Shown: positions 1 through 8,800, numbered from the stretch's first letter. The stretch is DNA of 64,000 nucleotides from Nonomuraea sp. SYSU D8015 (GCF_008065375.1 NZ_VJYI01000002.1:496001-560000), one strand, 5' to 3'. Program-made: numbers and translations. Notes: generated by a model not told the origin, from the sequence alone.

Positions 1-826
1 TTGCTTTGGCTATCCCGGCGTGGCGCAGAATTCCCGGCCACGCCGCGAAATCGTGCATGCCGAACGCCCGCACCGCCCTCGGCAGCGCCCGCGCGAACGT
101 CTCCCGCTCCGACCGGCTCATGTTGGCGTACAGCTCCCTGACGACCTCCGCCATCACCGACCCGTGCGCCGTCTCGTCACGCGCGTGCAGCCTCGGCACC
201 AGGGAGTGCATCGGCTGGATCGTCTCGTCCCGGGAGAGCAGTTCCAGATAGGCGTTCACGCTCACCTCGGTCACCGTGGTCCAGGCCAGGCTCAGCAGGT
301 CCCGTTGCCGGCGGTCGCCAGTCTCCTCCTGCTCGGACACCAACTCCCGGTAGGTCACCGCGTGCGGCAGCGCCGGCTCCGAGGTGATCCCGCGCACCTC
401 GCGCGAGCGGTGCATCGCCATCATGTGCATGTAGGTGTGCCAGGTCTCGTCCACGTGGGCCTGCTGCACGGCCTGCTTGATCTCGATGCGCTCACTTCCC
501 GGGAACACCCCGTGCACGATCATCGCGAAGGTGGGATTGGCTATCTGCTCCTCCGCGGTGATGACGCGGGCGTTGTACAGCAACCAGGCGTAGGTGAGCA
601 CGAGCTGCCGCTGGTCGGACGAGGCGGCCAAGAAGTCCGGGTGTTCGGCGAACGGCAGGAATTTCTCCGGGTAGTCCGGCACCGCGGGATCGTGCGGATC
701 CGGGGGCTCGGCCAGCGACTCCATGTGGCTCCTGATGGTCGCCCGCCGCGGCCAGGCCGCCGATATGCGGCGCAACGCGTCCAGGTCGATCCCGCTCTCC
801 GTCAACGCATTATCCTGATTTCTCAT
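1..826 (-). CDS. AurF/CmlI-type diiron N-oxygenase, 3' end outside window
   Basis: Non-heme diiron oxygenase of the p-aminobenzoate N-oxygenase family, which oxidises amino groups to hydroxylamino, nitroso or nitro groups. About 275 residues are in the window; family members are about 330, so the C-terminus is missing. I read it from ATG at 826, preceded by AGGAGG at a good distance. All seven AurF metal-ligand positions can be seen: a Glu pair at residues 92-93 (AEEQIANP), E127 and H130 in DETWH, a later Glu in TEVSVNAYLE, and the H-x3-E-x2-H pattern in HARDETAH. The start lies 17 nt inside the end of the aminotransferase gene, so the two are probably translationally coupled. The substrate is unknown; the neighbour suggests an amine derived from diaminobutyrate (inference). 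Confidence 0.85.
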   Translation of the reverse strand, partial: MRNQDNALTESGIDLDALRRISAAWPRRATIRSHMESLAEPPDPHDPAVPDYPEKFLPFAEHPDFLAASSDQRQLVLTYAWLLYNARVITAEEQIANPTFAMIVHGVFPGSERIEIKQAVQQAHVDETWHTYMHMMAMHRSREVRGITSEPALPHAVTYRELVSEQEETGDRRQRDLLSLAWTTVTEVSVNAYLELLSRDETIQPMHSLVPRLHARDETAHGSVMAEVVRELYANMSRSERETFARALPRAVRAFGMHDFAAWPGILRHAGIAKA

Positions 827-2060
827 GGATTACCTCCTGAATGGTGTCCGCGAGAATATCCATGCCATCGTGCAGGACGCTGTCCTCGATCGTCAGCGGC
901 GGCATTATCTTCAGCACCTGGCCCGTCGCGCTGGAGGTCTCCAGCAGCAGCCCCTTCTCGAAAGCGGCCCGCGATATCCGGGCGGCCACGGAGGGTTCGG
1001 AAAAGAACAGGCCTCGGAGCATTCCGCGGCCGCGCTCCGTGGCGCCCGCCGCGGTGAGCGAGCGCACGCGTTCATCCAGCAGCAGACATTTCTTGCCGAG
1101 ATCGGCGGTGAATTGCGGTGACGACCACAGGTCGAGGGCGACCGCCGCGGTGACGAAAGCGAGATTGTGCCCTCGGAAGGTGCCTGCGTGCTCGCCGGGC
1201 CGGAGCACGTCCAGCTCGGGCCGGATCAAGGTGAGTGCCATCGGCAGCCCGAAGCCGCTGATCGACTTGGCCAGGCAGACGATGTCGGGGGTGAGTCCCG
1301 CCTCCTCGAAGCTGAAGAAGGACCCCGTACGCCCGCAACCGGCCTGGATGTCATCGACGATCAGGACGATCCCCCGCCGGCGGGCCGCGCTCTCCAGCCG
1401 CCGCAACCAGGCCGGGCCGGCGGCGGCCAGCCCGCCCTCGCCCTGGACGGTCTCGAGGATGATCGCCGCGGGGGCGTCGACGCCGCTGCCCGCGTCGTCA
1501 AGCAGTCGTTCGAGGTAGTCGAGCGTGTCGACGCCCTGACCCAGGTAGCCGTCGTAGGGCACGCGGGTGACGTCGCCCAGGGTGACGCCGGACGCGCTGC
1601 GCCTGGCCAGGTTCCCCGACACGGCCAGCGCGCCGAGAGACAGGCCGTGGAAGCCGTTGGTGAAGGCGATGACGTTGGTGCGTCCGGTCGCGCGGCGGGC
1701 GACCTTCAGCGCGGCCTCCACCGCGTTGGCGCCGGTGGGCCCGGTGAACTGGACCCGGTAGGCCAGTCCGCGCGGCCGCAGGACAATGCGGTCCAGCCGG
1801 TCCAGGAACTTCGCCTTGGCCTCGGTGTGCAGGTCCAACGCGTGGACGGGGCCGTCGGCGGTCAGGTAGTCGATGAGCGCCGCCTTCATGGCGGGATGGT
1901 TGTGGCCGTAGTTGAGCGCTCCGGCTCCGGAGAGGAAGTCGATGTACGATCGCCCATCCCGGTCCCATAACGTATGTCCGCGCGCCCTGACGAACACCGC
2001 GGGGAACTTCCTGCAGTAGGTCCTGACATTGGATTCGAGTTCGTCGAAGACAGTGCTCAT
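810..2060 (-). CDS. class III aminotransferase, EctB-like (diaminobutyrate forming)
   Basis: PLP-dependent class III aminotransferase, 416 aa from ATG at 2060 with GGGAGAG upstream; a longer frame to 2096 would run into the preceding gene. The N-terminal pattern (FLSGAGALNYGHNHP, LDLHTEAK, RPRGLAYRVQFTGPTGANAV) matches EctB/diaminobutyrate-2-oxoglutarate transaminases, which make L-2,4-diaminobutyrate from aspartate semialdehyde and glutamate. The catalytic Lys is in LAKSISGFGLP and the cofactor Asp in LIVDDIQAGCGRTG. There is no ectoine EctA or EctC nearby, so a role in precursor supply for the cluster is more likely than osmoprotection (inference). It lies 16 nt after the ATP-grasp gene and overlaps the N-oxygenase gene. 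Confidence 0.88.
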   Translation of the reverse strand: MSTVFDELESNVRTYCRKFPAVFVRARGHTLWDRDGRSYIDFLSGAGALNYGHNHPAMKAALIDYLTADGPVHALDLHTEAKAKFLDRLDRIVLRPRGLAYRVQFTGPTGANAVEAALKVARRATGRTNVIAFTNGFHGLSLGALAVSGNLARRSASGVTLGDVTRVPYDGYLGQGVDTLDYLERLLDDAGSGVDAPAAIILETVQGEGGLAAAGPAWLRRLESAARRRGIVLIVDDIQAGCGRTGSFFSFEEAGLTPDIVCLAKSISGFGLPMALTLIRPELDVLRPGEHAGTFRGHNLAFVTAAVALDLWSSPQFTADLGKKCLLLDERVRSLTAAGATERGRGMLRGLFFSEPSVAARISRAAFEKGLLLETSSATGQVLKIMPPLTIEDSVLHDGMDILADTIQEVIHEKSG

Positions 2061-2076
2061 AGCTCTCCCGGTGGCA

Positions 2077-3312
2077 TCAGCCGTCGTACGTGACACAGTC
2101 CGCCGCGGCGCTCTGGAGGTCCTGGATCACCTTGGACAGAGCGGCGGGGTCGTCGGCCTCGGCCCAGATCGTGAAGATCTTCTCCAGCCCGCCACGCCGC
2201 CAGTCCAGGACCTGACCGCGTCGGACGCCGCCGTCCACCGCCCAGACCCCGGCGAGCGCACGGAAGTCGGCCGGCGTGCGCGCCTCCCGTACGGTGACCT
2301 GCCTGGGCGGAGGCAGGACGCGGAAGGCGATCACGGACCTGTCGAAGGCCACGTCCCGGGGAGCGATGTCCCGGTCCAGGGCGATTTCCAGCGCCAGCCG
2401 GAACGGGTCGAGGTCGCTCGCCCGGCGCAGCAGGCGGCCCGTGGTGCCACCCATCCGGCCGTTGACCTCGATGACCTGAGGGCCATCCGGAGTGAACTTG
2501 ATCTCGACGTGCGTGATGCCGGTGGTGATGCCGACCGCGTGGATGGCGGCTTCCGCCAGCTCCAGCACCTGGGACCGGAACGCGGCGGGCAGGGTGTCCG
2601 GTGCGAGGAAGCCGCTTTCCCGCAGCGGCGGGGTCAGCGGAAGCCGTTCGATGATCGCGAAGTGCCAGCAGCGGCCGTGGCTCACCGCGCTCTCGACCGA
2701 GCAGTAGTCGCCCAGCCAGGGCGTGGCCGGGTGGCGGCCGGGGACCAGCATCTCCTCCACGACCCAGCCTCCGGACCTGGGCGAGGGCGAGATGGCCGCC
2801 AGATCCGCCCAGGAGGTGCAGAGGTAGACGTCGACGCTGGCCGTACCGCAGGCGGGCTTGATGACGGCGGGGAAGCCGATCTCCCGCACGGCCTGCGCGA
2901 ACCCCTCCGGCGTGTCGACCGCCACCTGCCGGAGCGAGGTGACTCCCTTGCTGTTCAGCAGCGCCCGCTGCTCGACCTTGTCGGTGAGCGCACCGGTGGT
3001 CTCGGGCGTGTGGAAGGGCAGCCCGAGTCGGGCGGCCAGCTCCGTCGACGCCGTCAGCATGAACTCGCTGAAGGTGACGACACCGTGCACCCGGCCGTCG
3101 ACCCGGTCGGCGACGACGTCCCCGGACAGCTCGGCGAGATCCAGGACGTCCGCCACCTCCTCCATGAACGGAAGGACGAGACGGGTGTGCTCGTCCCGGC
3201 TGTCGGCGACGAACACGACCTCGCACAACCCGTCGGCGGCGTCGACGATCTCCGCCGGGCTCGCGGAGCCGAGCCCGTAGGCGACCAGCGCGGTAGGCAG
3301 TGCTGATGTCAT
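2077..3312 (-). CDS. ATP-grasp ligase
   Basis: ATP-grasp family enzyme, 411 aa, which joins a carboxylate to an amine or thiol through an acyl phosphate. The N-terminal pre-ATP-grasp part is followed by the ATP-binding block (FPAVIKPACGTAS, about residues 155-167; VVEEMLVPG, about 192-200). The Mg-binding end block HVEIKFTPDGPQVIEVNGRMGG contains the usual Glu and Asn residues. Its start overlaps the P450 stop by ATGA. In biosynthetic operons such proteins make dipeptides or amino-acid amides; here it could join the carrier-bound or diaminobutyrate-derived residue to another amino acid (inference). The substrate cannot be read from sequence. Confidence 0.85.
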   Translation of the reverse strand: MTSALPTALVAYGLGSASPAEIVDAADGLCEVVFVADSRDEHTRLVLPFMEEVADVLDLAELSGDVVADRVDGRVHGVVTFSEFMLTASTELAARLGLPFHTPETTGALTDKVEQRALLNSKGVTSLRQVAVDTPEGFAQAVREIGFPAVIKPACGTASVDVYLCTSWADLAAISPSPRSGGWVVEEMLVPGRHPATPWLGDYCSVESAVSHGRCWHFAIIERLPLTPPLRESGFLAPDTLPAAFRSQVLELAEAAIHAVGITTGITHVEIKFTPDGPQVIEVNGRMGGTTGRLLRRASDLDPFRLALEIALDRDIAPRDVAFDRSVIAFRVLPPPRQVTVREARTPADFRALAGVWAVDGGVRRGQVLDWRRGGLEKIFTIWAEADDPAALSKVIQDLQSAAADCVTYDG

Positions 3313-4535
3313 GATTGCTCCGTTGCCTCGATCCGGAGGGGCAGCCTGGTGATGCCCTGAATGAAGTTCGAGCGCAGGCGGGAGATCTCTCCGGCGAGGG
3401 AGTAGCTCAGCCCGCTGGTCATCAGCAGGTTGAGCAGGACGGAGAGCTCGGTCTGGGCGACCGTTGCGCCGATGCAGCGGTGGATGCCGTGCCCGTAGGA
3501 CAGATGCTGGTTGGGCGAGCGGGTGATGTCGAAGCTGCCGGGATCGGCGAACTGCTTCTCATCGCGGTTCGCTGAGACGTTCCACAGCGTCACCGAATCG
3601 CCCTTGCTGATCAGCTTGCCGCCGACCAGCACGTCCCGTGACGCCACCCGCTGCACGTAGGTGTTGGTGGAGCTCCACCGCACCATCTCGGCGACCGCGC
3701 CGCCGACCAGGCCGGGGTCGGCGCGCAGCATGGCCTGCTGGCCGGGGTTCTCGATGAGTGCGAGCAGTCCCGCGCAGGCCGTGTACGAGGAGGTCTCGTT
3801 GCCGCCGACGGCCACGTTGAGGCAGTTGTAGAGGATGTCCTCCTCTGGCCACGGCCGCCCGTTGAGCTCCGCACCGAGCAGGATGCTCAAGAGGTCGTCT
3901 CCCGGATTCCTGCGGCGTTCCCGGATGAGGTCGGAGAACAGGTCGAACATCTCCGCCTGGATCTCCGCCAGCCTCAGCCGTTCGTCGTCGGAGACGTCGA
4001 CGAAGGTCGGGTCCCGGAAGCCGATCATCTTCCGCGTCAGCCCGACCAGCTCGTGTGCCTGCGCGTAGGAGGCGCCGACCATGACCATCAGCCCGGCCGC
4101 GGGGAGCTCGGTGGCGATCTCGGTGGCGAAGTCGCACCCTCCCTCGGCCCGCGCCCGGGCGAGCGCGGCCTCCACGAGTTCGGCCACCTTCGCCCCGATC
4201 CGGCGGACGATGTCCGGCGCGAATGCCCGATGGATCTGCTGGCGTAACAGCCGGTGCCGCGGCGGGTCCGTGGACACCAGCATGCGGCCGGCCGCGGTGT
4301 CCGCCTCGTTGCGGTACGATCCGCCGAGCATCGCCCCGCCCTGCGAGCTGAAGGTGGCGTGGTCGTTGTACGCGGCGGCCACGTGCTCGTACGTGGTCAG
4401 GGCCCAGAAACCGGAAGCGTCCTCGTTCGGGTGCCAGTGGACGGGATCGTTCGCCCTGAGCCAGGCGAACATCTCATGGTGACGCCCCGCCACGAACTGG
4501 TCGGGATCCATGAGGTCGATCACTGACCCGTTCAC
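3309..4535 (-). CDS. cytochrome P450
   Basis: Soluble bacterial P450, 408 aa, a normal length. The I-helix reads GGNETSS (E247-T248, the acid-alcohol pair with Glu in place of Asp), the ExxR motif is EMVR (283-286) and the heme-thiolate loop is SYGHGIHRCIG with Cys354. It overlaps the upstream A-PCP gene (ATGA) and the downstream ATP-grasp gene (ATGA). In novobiocin and nikkomycin pathways an A-PCP protein coupled to a P450 performs beta-hydroxylation of a carrier-bound amino acid; by context this is the best guess here. Redox partners are not encoded nearby. Confidence 0.92.
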   Translation of the reverse strand: MNGSVIDLMDPDQFVAGRHHEMFAWLRANDPVHWHPNEDASGFWALTTYEHVAAAYNDHATFSSQGGAMLGGSYRNEADTAAGRMLVSTDPPRHRLLRQQIHRAFAPDIVRRIGAKVAELVEAALARARAEGGCDFATEIATELPAAGLMVMVGASYAQAHELVGLTRKMIGFRDPTFVDVSDDERLRLAEIQAEMFDLFSDLIRERRRNPGDDLLSILLGAELNGRPWPEEDILYNCLNVAVGGNETSSYTACAGLLALIENPGQQAMLRADPGLVGGAVAEMVRWSSTNTYVQRVASRDVLVGGKLISKGDSVTLWNVSANRDEKQFADPGSFDITRSPNQHLSYGHGIHRCIGATVAQTELSVLLNLLMTSGLSYSLAGEISRLRSNFIQGITRLPLRIEATEQS

Positions 4536-6298
4536 CGGCCCTCCTGCTCGGCGCTCGCCAGGGACGCGTCGATGAGTTCCGCGAGGTCTTTCAGCACGCT
4601 GACGTCGAGGACCTCCTTGAAGCTGACGGACAGGCCGAGGTCGCGCTGGATCGTCCTGCGTACCCGGAAGGCGAGCAGGGAGTTACCGCCGATCTCGAAG
4701 AAGTCGTCGGTCGCCCCGATCCGCTCGACGGCGAGCAGGCTCTCCCAGACGTCCGCCAGATACCGCTGTGTCCCCTCGCGCGGCGGGACGTGCTCGGACC
4801 AGCGGCGCCGGTGTTCCAGAAGGAGCCGCTCCAGCTCGTCCCTGTCACGCTTGCCGTGATCGTTGGCGGGAATCTCCGGCAGCATGACGATCATGCTGGG
4901 GATCATGTAGTCGGGCAGTTCCTTGGCCGCGAACGCGCGCAGATCCTTCGGGGGCAGGGTGTCGTCCGTCACGACGAAGGCGGCCAGCCACACGTCACCG
5001 CCCTCGCCGGCGGGCAGGACGGCCACGTCCCTGACCGTGGGATGCCGGCTCAGGGCTCGCTCCACCTCTCCCGGCTCGACCCGGTAACCGCGGATCTTCA
5101 CCTGGTCGTCGGCACGGCCGACGAATTCGAACAAGCCATCCGCGCGCTGCCGGGCCAGGTCGCCGGTGGCGTACATCCGGCCCTCGGCCCCGGCGAAGGG
5201 ATCGGGGAGAAACCGTTCGATGGTGAGGTCCGGCCGGCCCAGGTAGCCGCGGCCGACGCCGGCGCCCCCGATGTGCAGCTCGCCCACTTCGCCCGGCGGC
5301 ACGGGGCGCTTGTCCCCGTCGAGCACATAGGCGGTCACCCCTTCCAGAGGCCGCCCGATGGGCACCGTCTCCTCCTCAGGCCCCACGTGCTCCACCTGAT
5401 AGGCCGTGCAGGCGGTGGTCGTCTCCGACGGGCCGTAGAGGTTGAAGAAACTCCCGGAGAACTCTCCGGCCAGCAGGTCGCGACAGGTGGAGGGCAGGAG
5501 GACATCTCCTCCCGTGTGCAGGATCCGTAACGGGGAGAATGCGTTCCGATCGACCCGGACAATATGATTCAGCGCCATGGTCGGCGCGAGCATGACGCTT
5601 ATTCGCCGCCTGCGCAGCTCGCGCTGCAGGTCCGAATTGAGCATTTCGGATATCGACGGGACGATGACCAGCTCGGCCCCGTGGGCGAAACTGCACCAGG
5701 TCTCGAAATGGAAGGCGTCGAAGGAGATGTTGGAGACCTGGGCGGTGCGGTCCCCGGGAAGCAGCGGGGGCAGCCCGCTATTCGTGGCGAAGGCGACCAG
5801 GTTGCGGTGCTCCAGCACGATCGCCTTGGGGACCCCGGAGGAGCCCGAGGTGAACAGCACGCAGGCCGCGGCGTCCGGCGGGATCCGGACGGCGGGCGCG
5901 GGAACGGCTTCGGAGGCGGCACCGCTCTCCCACTCGACCACGGCCTCTCCGAAATGCGACAACCTGCGCCGTCCGCCCGGCTCGGCGAGGACTAGCCTGG
6001 CGCCGCTCTGCCCGATCATGAGGTCGCGCCGGGCATCCGGGTACCGCAGGTCGATGGCGACGTAGGCGGCGCCCGCCTTGAGCACCCCCAAGATGGCGAC
6101 GAGGGTGTCGACCGAACGTCGCAGGCAGAGGGCCACCCGGTCCTCGGCCACCACGCCGCGTTCGGCCAGCAGCCCGGCAAGAACGCTGGAGCGGCGGTCC
6201 AGCTCCGCATAGCTCAATACCTGGTCGTCGTCGCTGACCGCAGGCTTGCCAGAATATGCCTCTCGCGTTTTCATAAACACTTCTACGAGGTTATTCAT
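4532..6298 (-). CDS. stand-alone NRPS adenylation-peptidyl carrier protein
   Basis: Two-domain NRPS protein of 588 aa. Start chosen at ATG 6298 (GGGGAG upstream, 6-7 nt) rather than an in-frame codon 21 nt earlier. Adenylation motifs: FTSGSSGVPK (149-158), FDAFHFETW (193-201), NLYGPSETT (286-294), YATGDLARQ (376-384) and the A10 lysine in NDHGKRDRD (479-487). The carrier domain follows with GGNSLLAF; Ser540 would carry phosphopantetheine. There is no condensation or thioesterase domain. Aligning by eye to GrsA gives a pocket code D-A-F-M-H-G-L-T-A-K, with the conserved Asp of an alpha-amino-acid site but no substrate I can name. It probably activates one amino acid and holds it for the coupled P450. 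Confidence 0.92.
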   Translation of the reverse strand: MNNLVEVFMKTREAYSGKPAVSDDDQVLSYAELDRRSSVLAGLLAERGVVAEDRVALCLRRSVDTLVAILGVLKAGAAYVAIDLRYPDARRDLMIGQSGARLVLAEPGGRRRLSHFGEAVVEWESGAASEAVPAPAVRIPPDAAACVLFTSGSSGVPKAIVLEHRNLVAFATNSGLPPLLPGDRTAQVSNISFDAFHFETWCSFAHGAELVIVPSISEMLNSDLQRELRRRRISVMLAPTMALNHIVRVDRNAFSPLRILHTGGDVLLPSTCRDLLAGEFSGSFFNLYGPSETTTACTAYQVEHVGPEEETVPIGRPLEGVTAYVLDGDKRPVPPGEVGELHIGGAGVGRGYLGRPDLTIERFLPDPFAGAEGRMYATGDLARQRADGLFEFVGRADDQVKIRGYRVEPGEVERALSRHPTVRDVAVLPAGEGGDVWLAAFVVTDDTLPPKDLRAFAAKELPDYMIPSMIVMLPEIPANDHGKRDRDELERLLLEHRRRWSEHVPPREGTQRYLADVWESLLAVERIGATDDFFEIGGNSLLAFRVRRTIQRDLGLSVSFKEVLDVSVLKDLAELIDASLASAEQEGR

Positions 6299-6371
6299 TA
6301 CTGCTCCCCGTCTTGACATATATGTGCCGAGAACTCAGACTGAGGCCTGAAACTTCCCGAAAGGAATTCAC
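6299..6371. promoter_or_regulatory. divergent promoter region between the A-PCP operon and the CHAT-like gene
   Basis: A 73-nt gap separates two divergent cluster units, so it must hold at least two initiation signals. On the plus strand TTGACA (6313-6318) is a consensus -35; 17 nt on is CAGACT, a weak -10. On the minus strand an AT-rich CATATATG lies about 20 nt before the A-PCP start. No clear operator palindrome is visible. Confidence 0.35.
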
Positions 6372-8309
6372 ATGCCAGCATCTCCGAGAATCGTTATACA
6401 CGAGGATGTCGGAGCGTTCGAAAAAGCAGCTGAAGAATGGTCCGCGACAGCGCCTTTTCCCTTGCTGGCCGGCCCGGAGATCGAACGGGCCGCCCGCTGG
6501 CTGACGGGCACGAGCGAGCTCGGCGCGCTGCCCGCCGTCTCCCCGGAGCCACGCCCCGGCGTGGTCGTCTCCTGCGGAGAGCCGGCCGTGGGCGCGCTCG
6601 CGGGGCTCCTGGCCAGGGCCACGGAGCGGGCGCACGCCCATGTGTCCCCGTCCGGCGTGGCGGACCGGCTCGCCGCCGCGGGCGAGGACTTCGTCGCGCT
6701 CGTCGGCCTGCCGGAGGACATCGAGGCGATCGGCGACTGGATGGGGACGCGGGCGCCCCTGCTCGGCGTCGTCACCGCACGCGGTCTGTCTGCCCTGTCC
6801 GCGCTCGTCTACCGCTCCCTTGTGCTCCCCGACTTCCCCGCCGCGCCCGACCGGCGCCTGGTTCACCCGTCCATGCCGGGCTCTCAGCACGCCGACGTGA
6901 TCGGTTACAGCGACAAGGAGTTCCTCACCGACCACCGGTCCCGCCTGCTCGTCCTGCGCAGCCATGGCAGGGAGTGCTGCGTCCACCTCCCCGACGGGGT
7001 GATCTGCGGCCGTTCCGACGTGCCCGGCACTCGTCCGGAGCCGGCGCCGTCCGGCCGCCGTATCCCCGCGTGCATGCTCGGCGCCGGCTGTTACCGGCAC
7101 GACCTCGAACCCGAGGACCGGATCCCCGCCCGCACCCTCGCCGGCGACGTGATCTACGTGCACGCGTGCGAGCCGGTCGTGCCGGGAGTGAGCGCGATGC
7201 CGCACTCCGTCAACGTGGCGCTGGGCTTTCTCGATGGAACGACGGTGGCTGTCGTCGGCGCCGTGGGCAGGCAGCGGTCCGACCCGAACGCCGAGAAAGT
7301 GCTCGCCGCCGCGCTGGACGACGGGCTGCGCCTGGGCGAGGCGGTGCGGCGGCTCAACGAGCATGGCAAGCGCGTCGGCGGCGAGATGAGCGTCGCCGGA
7401 CTGCTGGGCGACCCCGCCATCATCGTGCCCGCCCGCGCACCGGAACACCGTGCGGTCCGGCCCGCGCCGAGGAAGGCCGGCAGCGCGAACGAGGACGCCG
7501 TCCCCCTCGATCCCGCGCACCTGCGCGAAGTGCGCCACCTGACCAGCGAGGTGCTGCCCGCGCTCCAGATCATGCCCTGGGTGGACGTGCCCGTGGATCT
7601 GGCGGAGCTCGCCCGGATCGACGCGGCGGCCCTGCTGCTCGCCGGCGCCTGTCTGCAGCCCGGCAATGCCGCCGCCGAGCGCGTTCCCGGCTTGGTTCGC
7701 GACCTGGCCGACGACCTGGCCGCGCTGCAGCAGCGCGCGCTGGAAGGGCTGGCGCAGAACGCGTACGACACCTGGTGGCAGTTCGGCGGACCGGCGCGGA
7801 CGACCGTCTACCGGCAGGTCGACGCGTCCGCCGAGCCCTGCCCCCACTGCGGGCGCGGGACGAGCCGCCGGGTCACCTACCGTCACGGCACGCGAGAGGC
7901 GCTGGAACTGCGGGTCGGCCTGTGCCGCCGGTGCGGGCCGTGGGAGTGGCAGGTCGGTCCCGAGAAGAGCGCGGTCCGCCATCAGGCCCCCATCGACGTG
8001 ATCGCCTGGCTCGGCGAGCCAGGAAGGGTCACGATGCGGTTGTCCAATCCCCTGGAGCGCACCGTGCGCGGGGCCACGGCGTTCTGCTTCGCCAACGGCG
8101 GCTACGAGGGCCTGCAGAAGCCGGCCGCCTGGCCGATCGTCCTGAAGCCAGGAGAGGAGCGCGAGGTGAGCGCCGCGGTGCACATCCAGCGCAACGCGGT
8201 CATGCCGGACCTGCACGAGGCGATGTTCATGACGCTGCTGGACGGCGTGCTCACCGCGCTGCCGATCTTCTTCGACGTACGCCCCACCCTCGGCGATGCC
8301 GCACGCTGA
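6372..8309 (+). CDS. putative clan CD (caspase/CHAT-like) protein with C-terminal zinc ribbon, function unknown
   Basis: 645 aa; ATG 6372 with AAAGGAA upstream. I do not recognise a named family. The middle looks like a caspase-type fold: hydrophobic strand then His-Gly (LLVLRSHGRE, H198), followed about 68 residues later by a strand ending in VIYVHACEP (C266), then GFLDGTTVAVVGAVG and an amphipathic EAVRRLNEHG. This order (HG, then ACE, then glycine-rich strand) is that of CHAT and gingipain-like peptidases. Residues 490-521 hold two CxxCG pairs (PCPHCG, LCRRCG), a probable zinc ribbon, followed by a beta-rich C-terminus. There is no signal peptide. It is transcribed away from the A-PCP operon. 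It could process a peptide or act as a scaffold; catalysis is inferred from motif spacing only. Confidence 0.5.
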   Translation: MPASPRIVIHEDVGAFEKAAEEWSATAPFPLLAGPEIERAARWLTGTSELGALPAVSPEPRPGVVVSCGEPAVGALAGLLARATERAHAHVSPSGVADRLAAAGEDFVALVGLPEDIEAIGDWMGTRAPLLGVVTARGLSALSALVYRSLVLPDFPAAPDRRLVHPSMPGSQHADVIGYSDKEFLTDHRSRLLVLRSHGRECCVHLPDGVICGRSDVPGTRPEPAPSGRRIPACMLGAGCYRHDLEPEDRIPARTLAGDVIYVHACEPVVPGVSAMPHSVNVALGFLDGTTVAVVGAVGRQRSDPNAEKVLAAALDDGLRLGEAVRRLNEHGKRVGGEMSVAGLLGDPAIIVPARAPEHRAVRPAPRKAGSANEDAVPLDPAHLREVRHLTSEVLPALQIMPWVDVPVDLAELARIDAAALLLAGACLQPGNAAAERVPGLVRDLADDLAALQQRALEGLAQNAYDTWWQFGGPARTTVYRQVDASAEPCPHCGRGTSRRVTYRHGTREALELRVGLCRRCGPWEWQVGPEKSAVRHQAPIDVIAWLGEPGRVTMRLSNPLERTVRGATAFCFANGGYEGLQKPAAWPIVLKPGEEREVSAAVHIQRNAVMPDLHEAMFMTLLDGVLTALPIFFDVRPTLGDAAR

Positions 8310-8392
8310 GGACTGTTCGCCGACGTGGCCCACGCCGTCCCGGGCTTCCGGGACGGCCCGCGGGCGGCGCTCGCGGGCGGCGGCCATCCCCG

Positions 8393-8800
8393 TCATGCCG
8401 GATAGATGGAGGGGTCGTCCAGCGGCAGCTTCAGCCAGGAGATCATCTGCCGGAGCTGGTGGTAGGCGGCCAGCCGCTGCTCGTCCGAGTCGGCCTTCTC
8501 CGCCGCCTCGATCGGCTCCCAGAGGCGTGGCACCATCACGGGCCCCAGCTCCAGCAGTCCCCCGCTGCCACCGGTAGCCCATCGGGCCAGGACATATCGG
8601 GCGATCGCCCCGATGGGGATGTCCAGGTTGGCCGACATGCCCCGTAGCGTCACCAGAGGGTCAAGGCGGCCGTAGAGCTCCACGTCGGACTTGAAGTTCG
8701 CGTGCGGGTCGTCGGCCGGCCACTCGGCCCTCCAGCGTCGCAGCCGTACGACCTGCTCACCCGTCTCGTCCGTCCAGACGTCCTGGGATCTGTCGTCCAT
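8393..8800 (-). CDS. small cluster-associated protein, DUF6027-like
   Basis: 135 aa; ATG 8800 preceded by AAGGAAG. A longer open frame extends upstream but crosses the sulfotransferase gene, so it was discarded. The core SDVELYGRLDPLVTLRGM and IPIGAIARYVLARWAT resembles the DUF6027 group of short actinobacterial proteins (from memory, not searched). The IPIGAIARYVL stretch looks helix-turn-helix-like, but no DNA-binding role can be claimed. Predicted soluble and acidic. It sits 11 nt after the sulfotransferase gene in the same operon. Function unknown. Confidence 0.6.
   Translation of the reverse strand: MDDRSQDVWTDETGEQVVRLRRWRAEWPADDPHANFKSDVELYGRLDPLVTLRGMSANLDIPIGAIARYVLARWATGGSGGLLELGPVMVPRLWEPIEAAEKADSDEQRLAAYHQLRQMISWLKLPLDDPSIYPA

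Noticed and set aside
20..1057. Long plus-strand open frame at the left edge
   Set aside because: It is the antisense shadow of the N-oxygenase and aminotransferase genes; its translation is Arg/His/Pro-rich with no family features.
810..2060. An ectoine biosynthesis operon
   Set aside because: Only an EctB-like gene is present; no EctA acetyltransferase or EctC synthase is near.
2029..3306. 425-codon plus frame opposite the ATP-grasp gene
   Set aside because: Antisense shadow; the minus frame contains all ATP-grasp motifs.
6437..8647. 736-codon plus frame overlapping the caspase-like gene
   Set aside because: Arg-rich shadow frame; the 645-aa frame has a ribosome site, normal composition and recognisable motifs.
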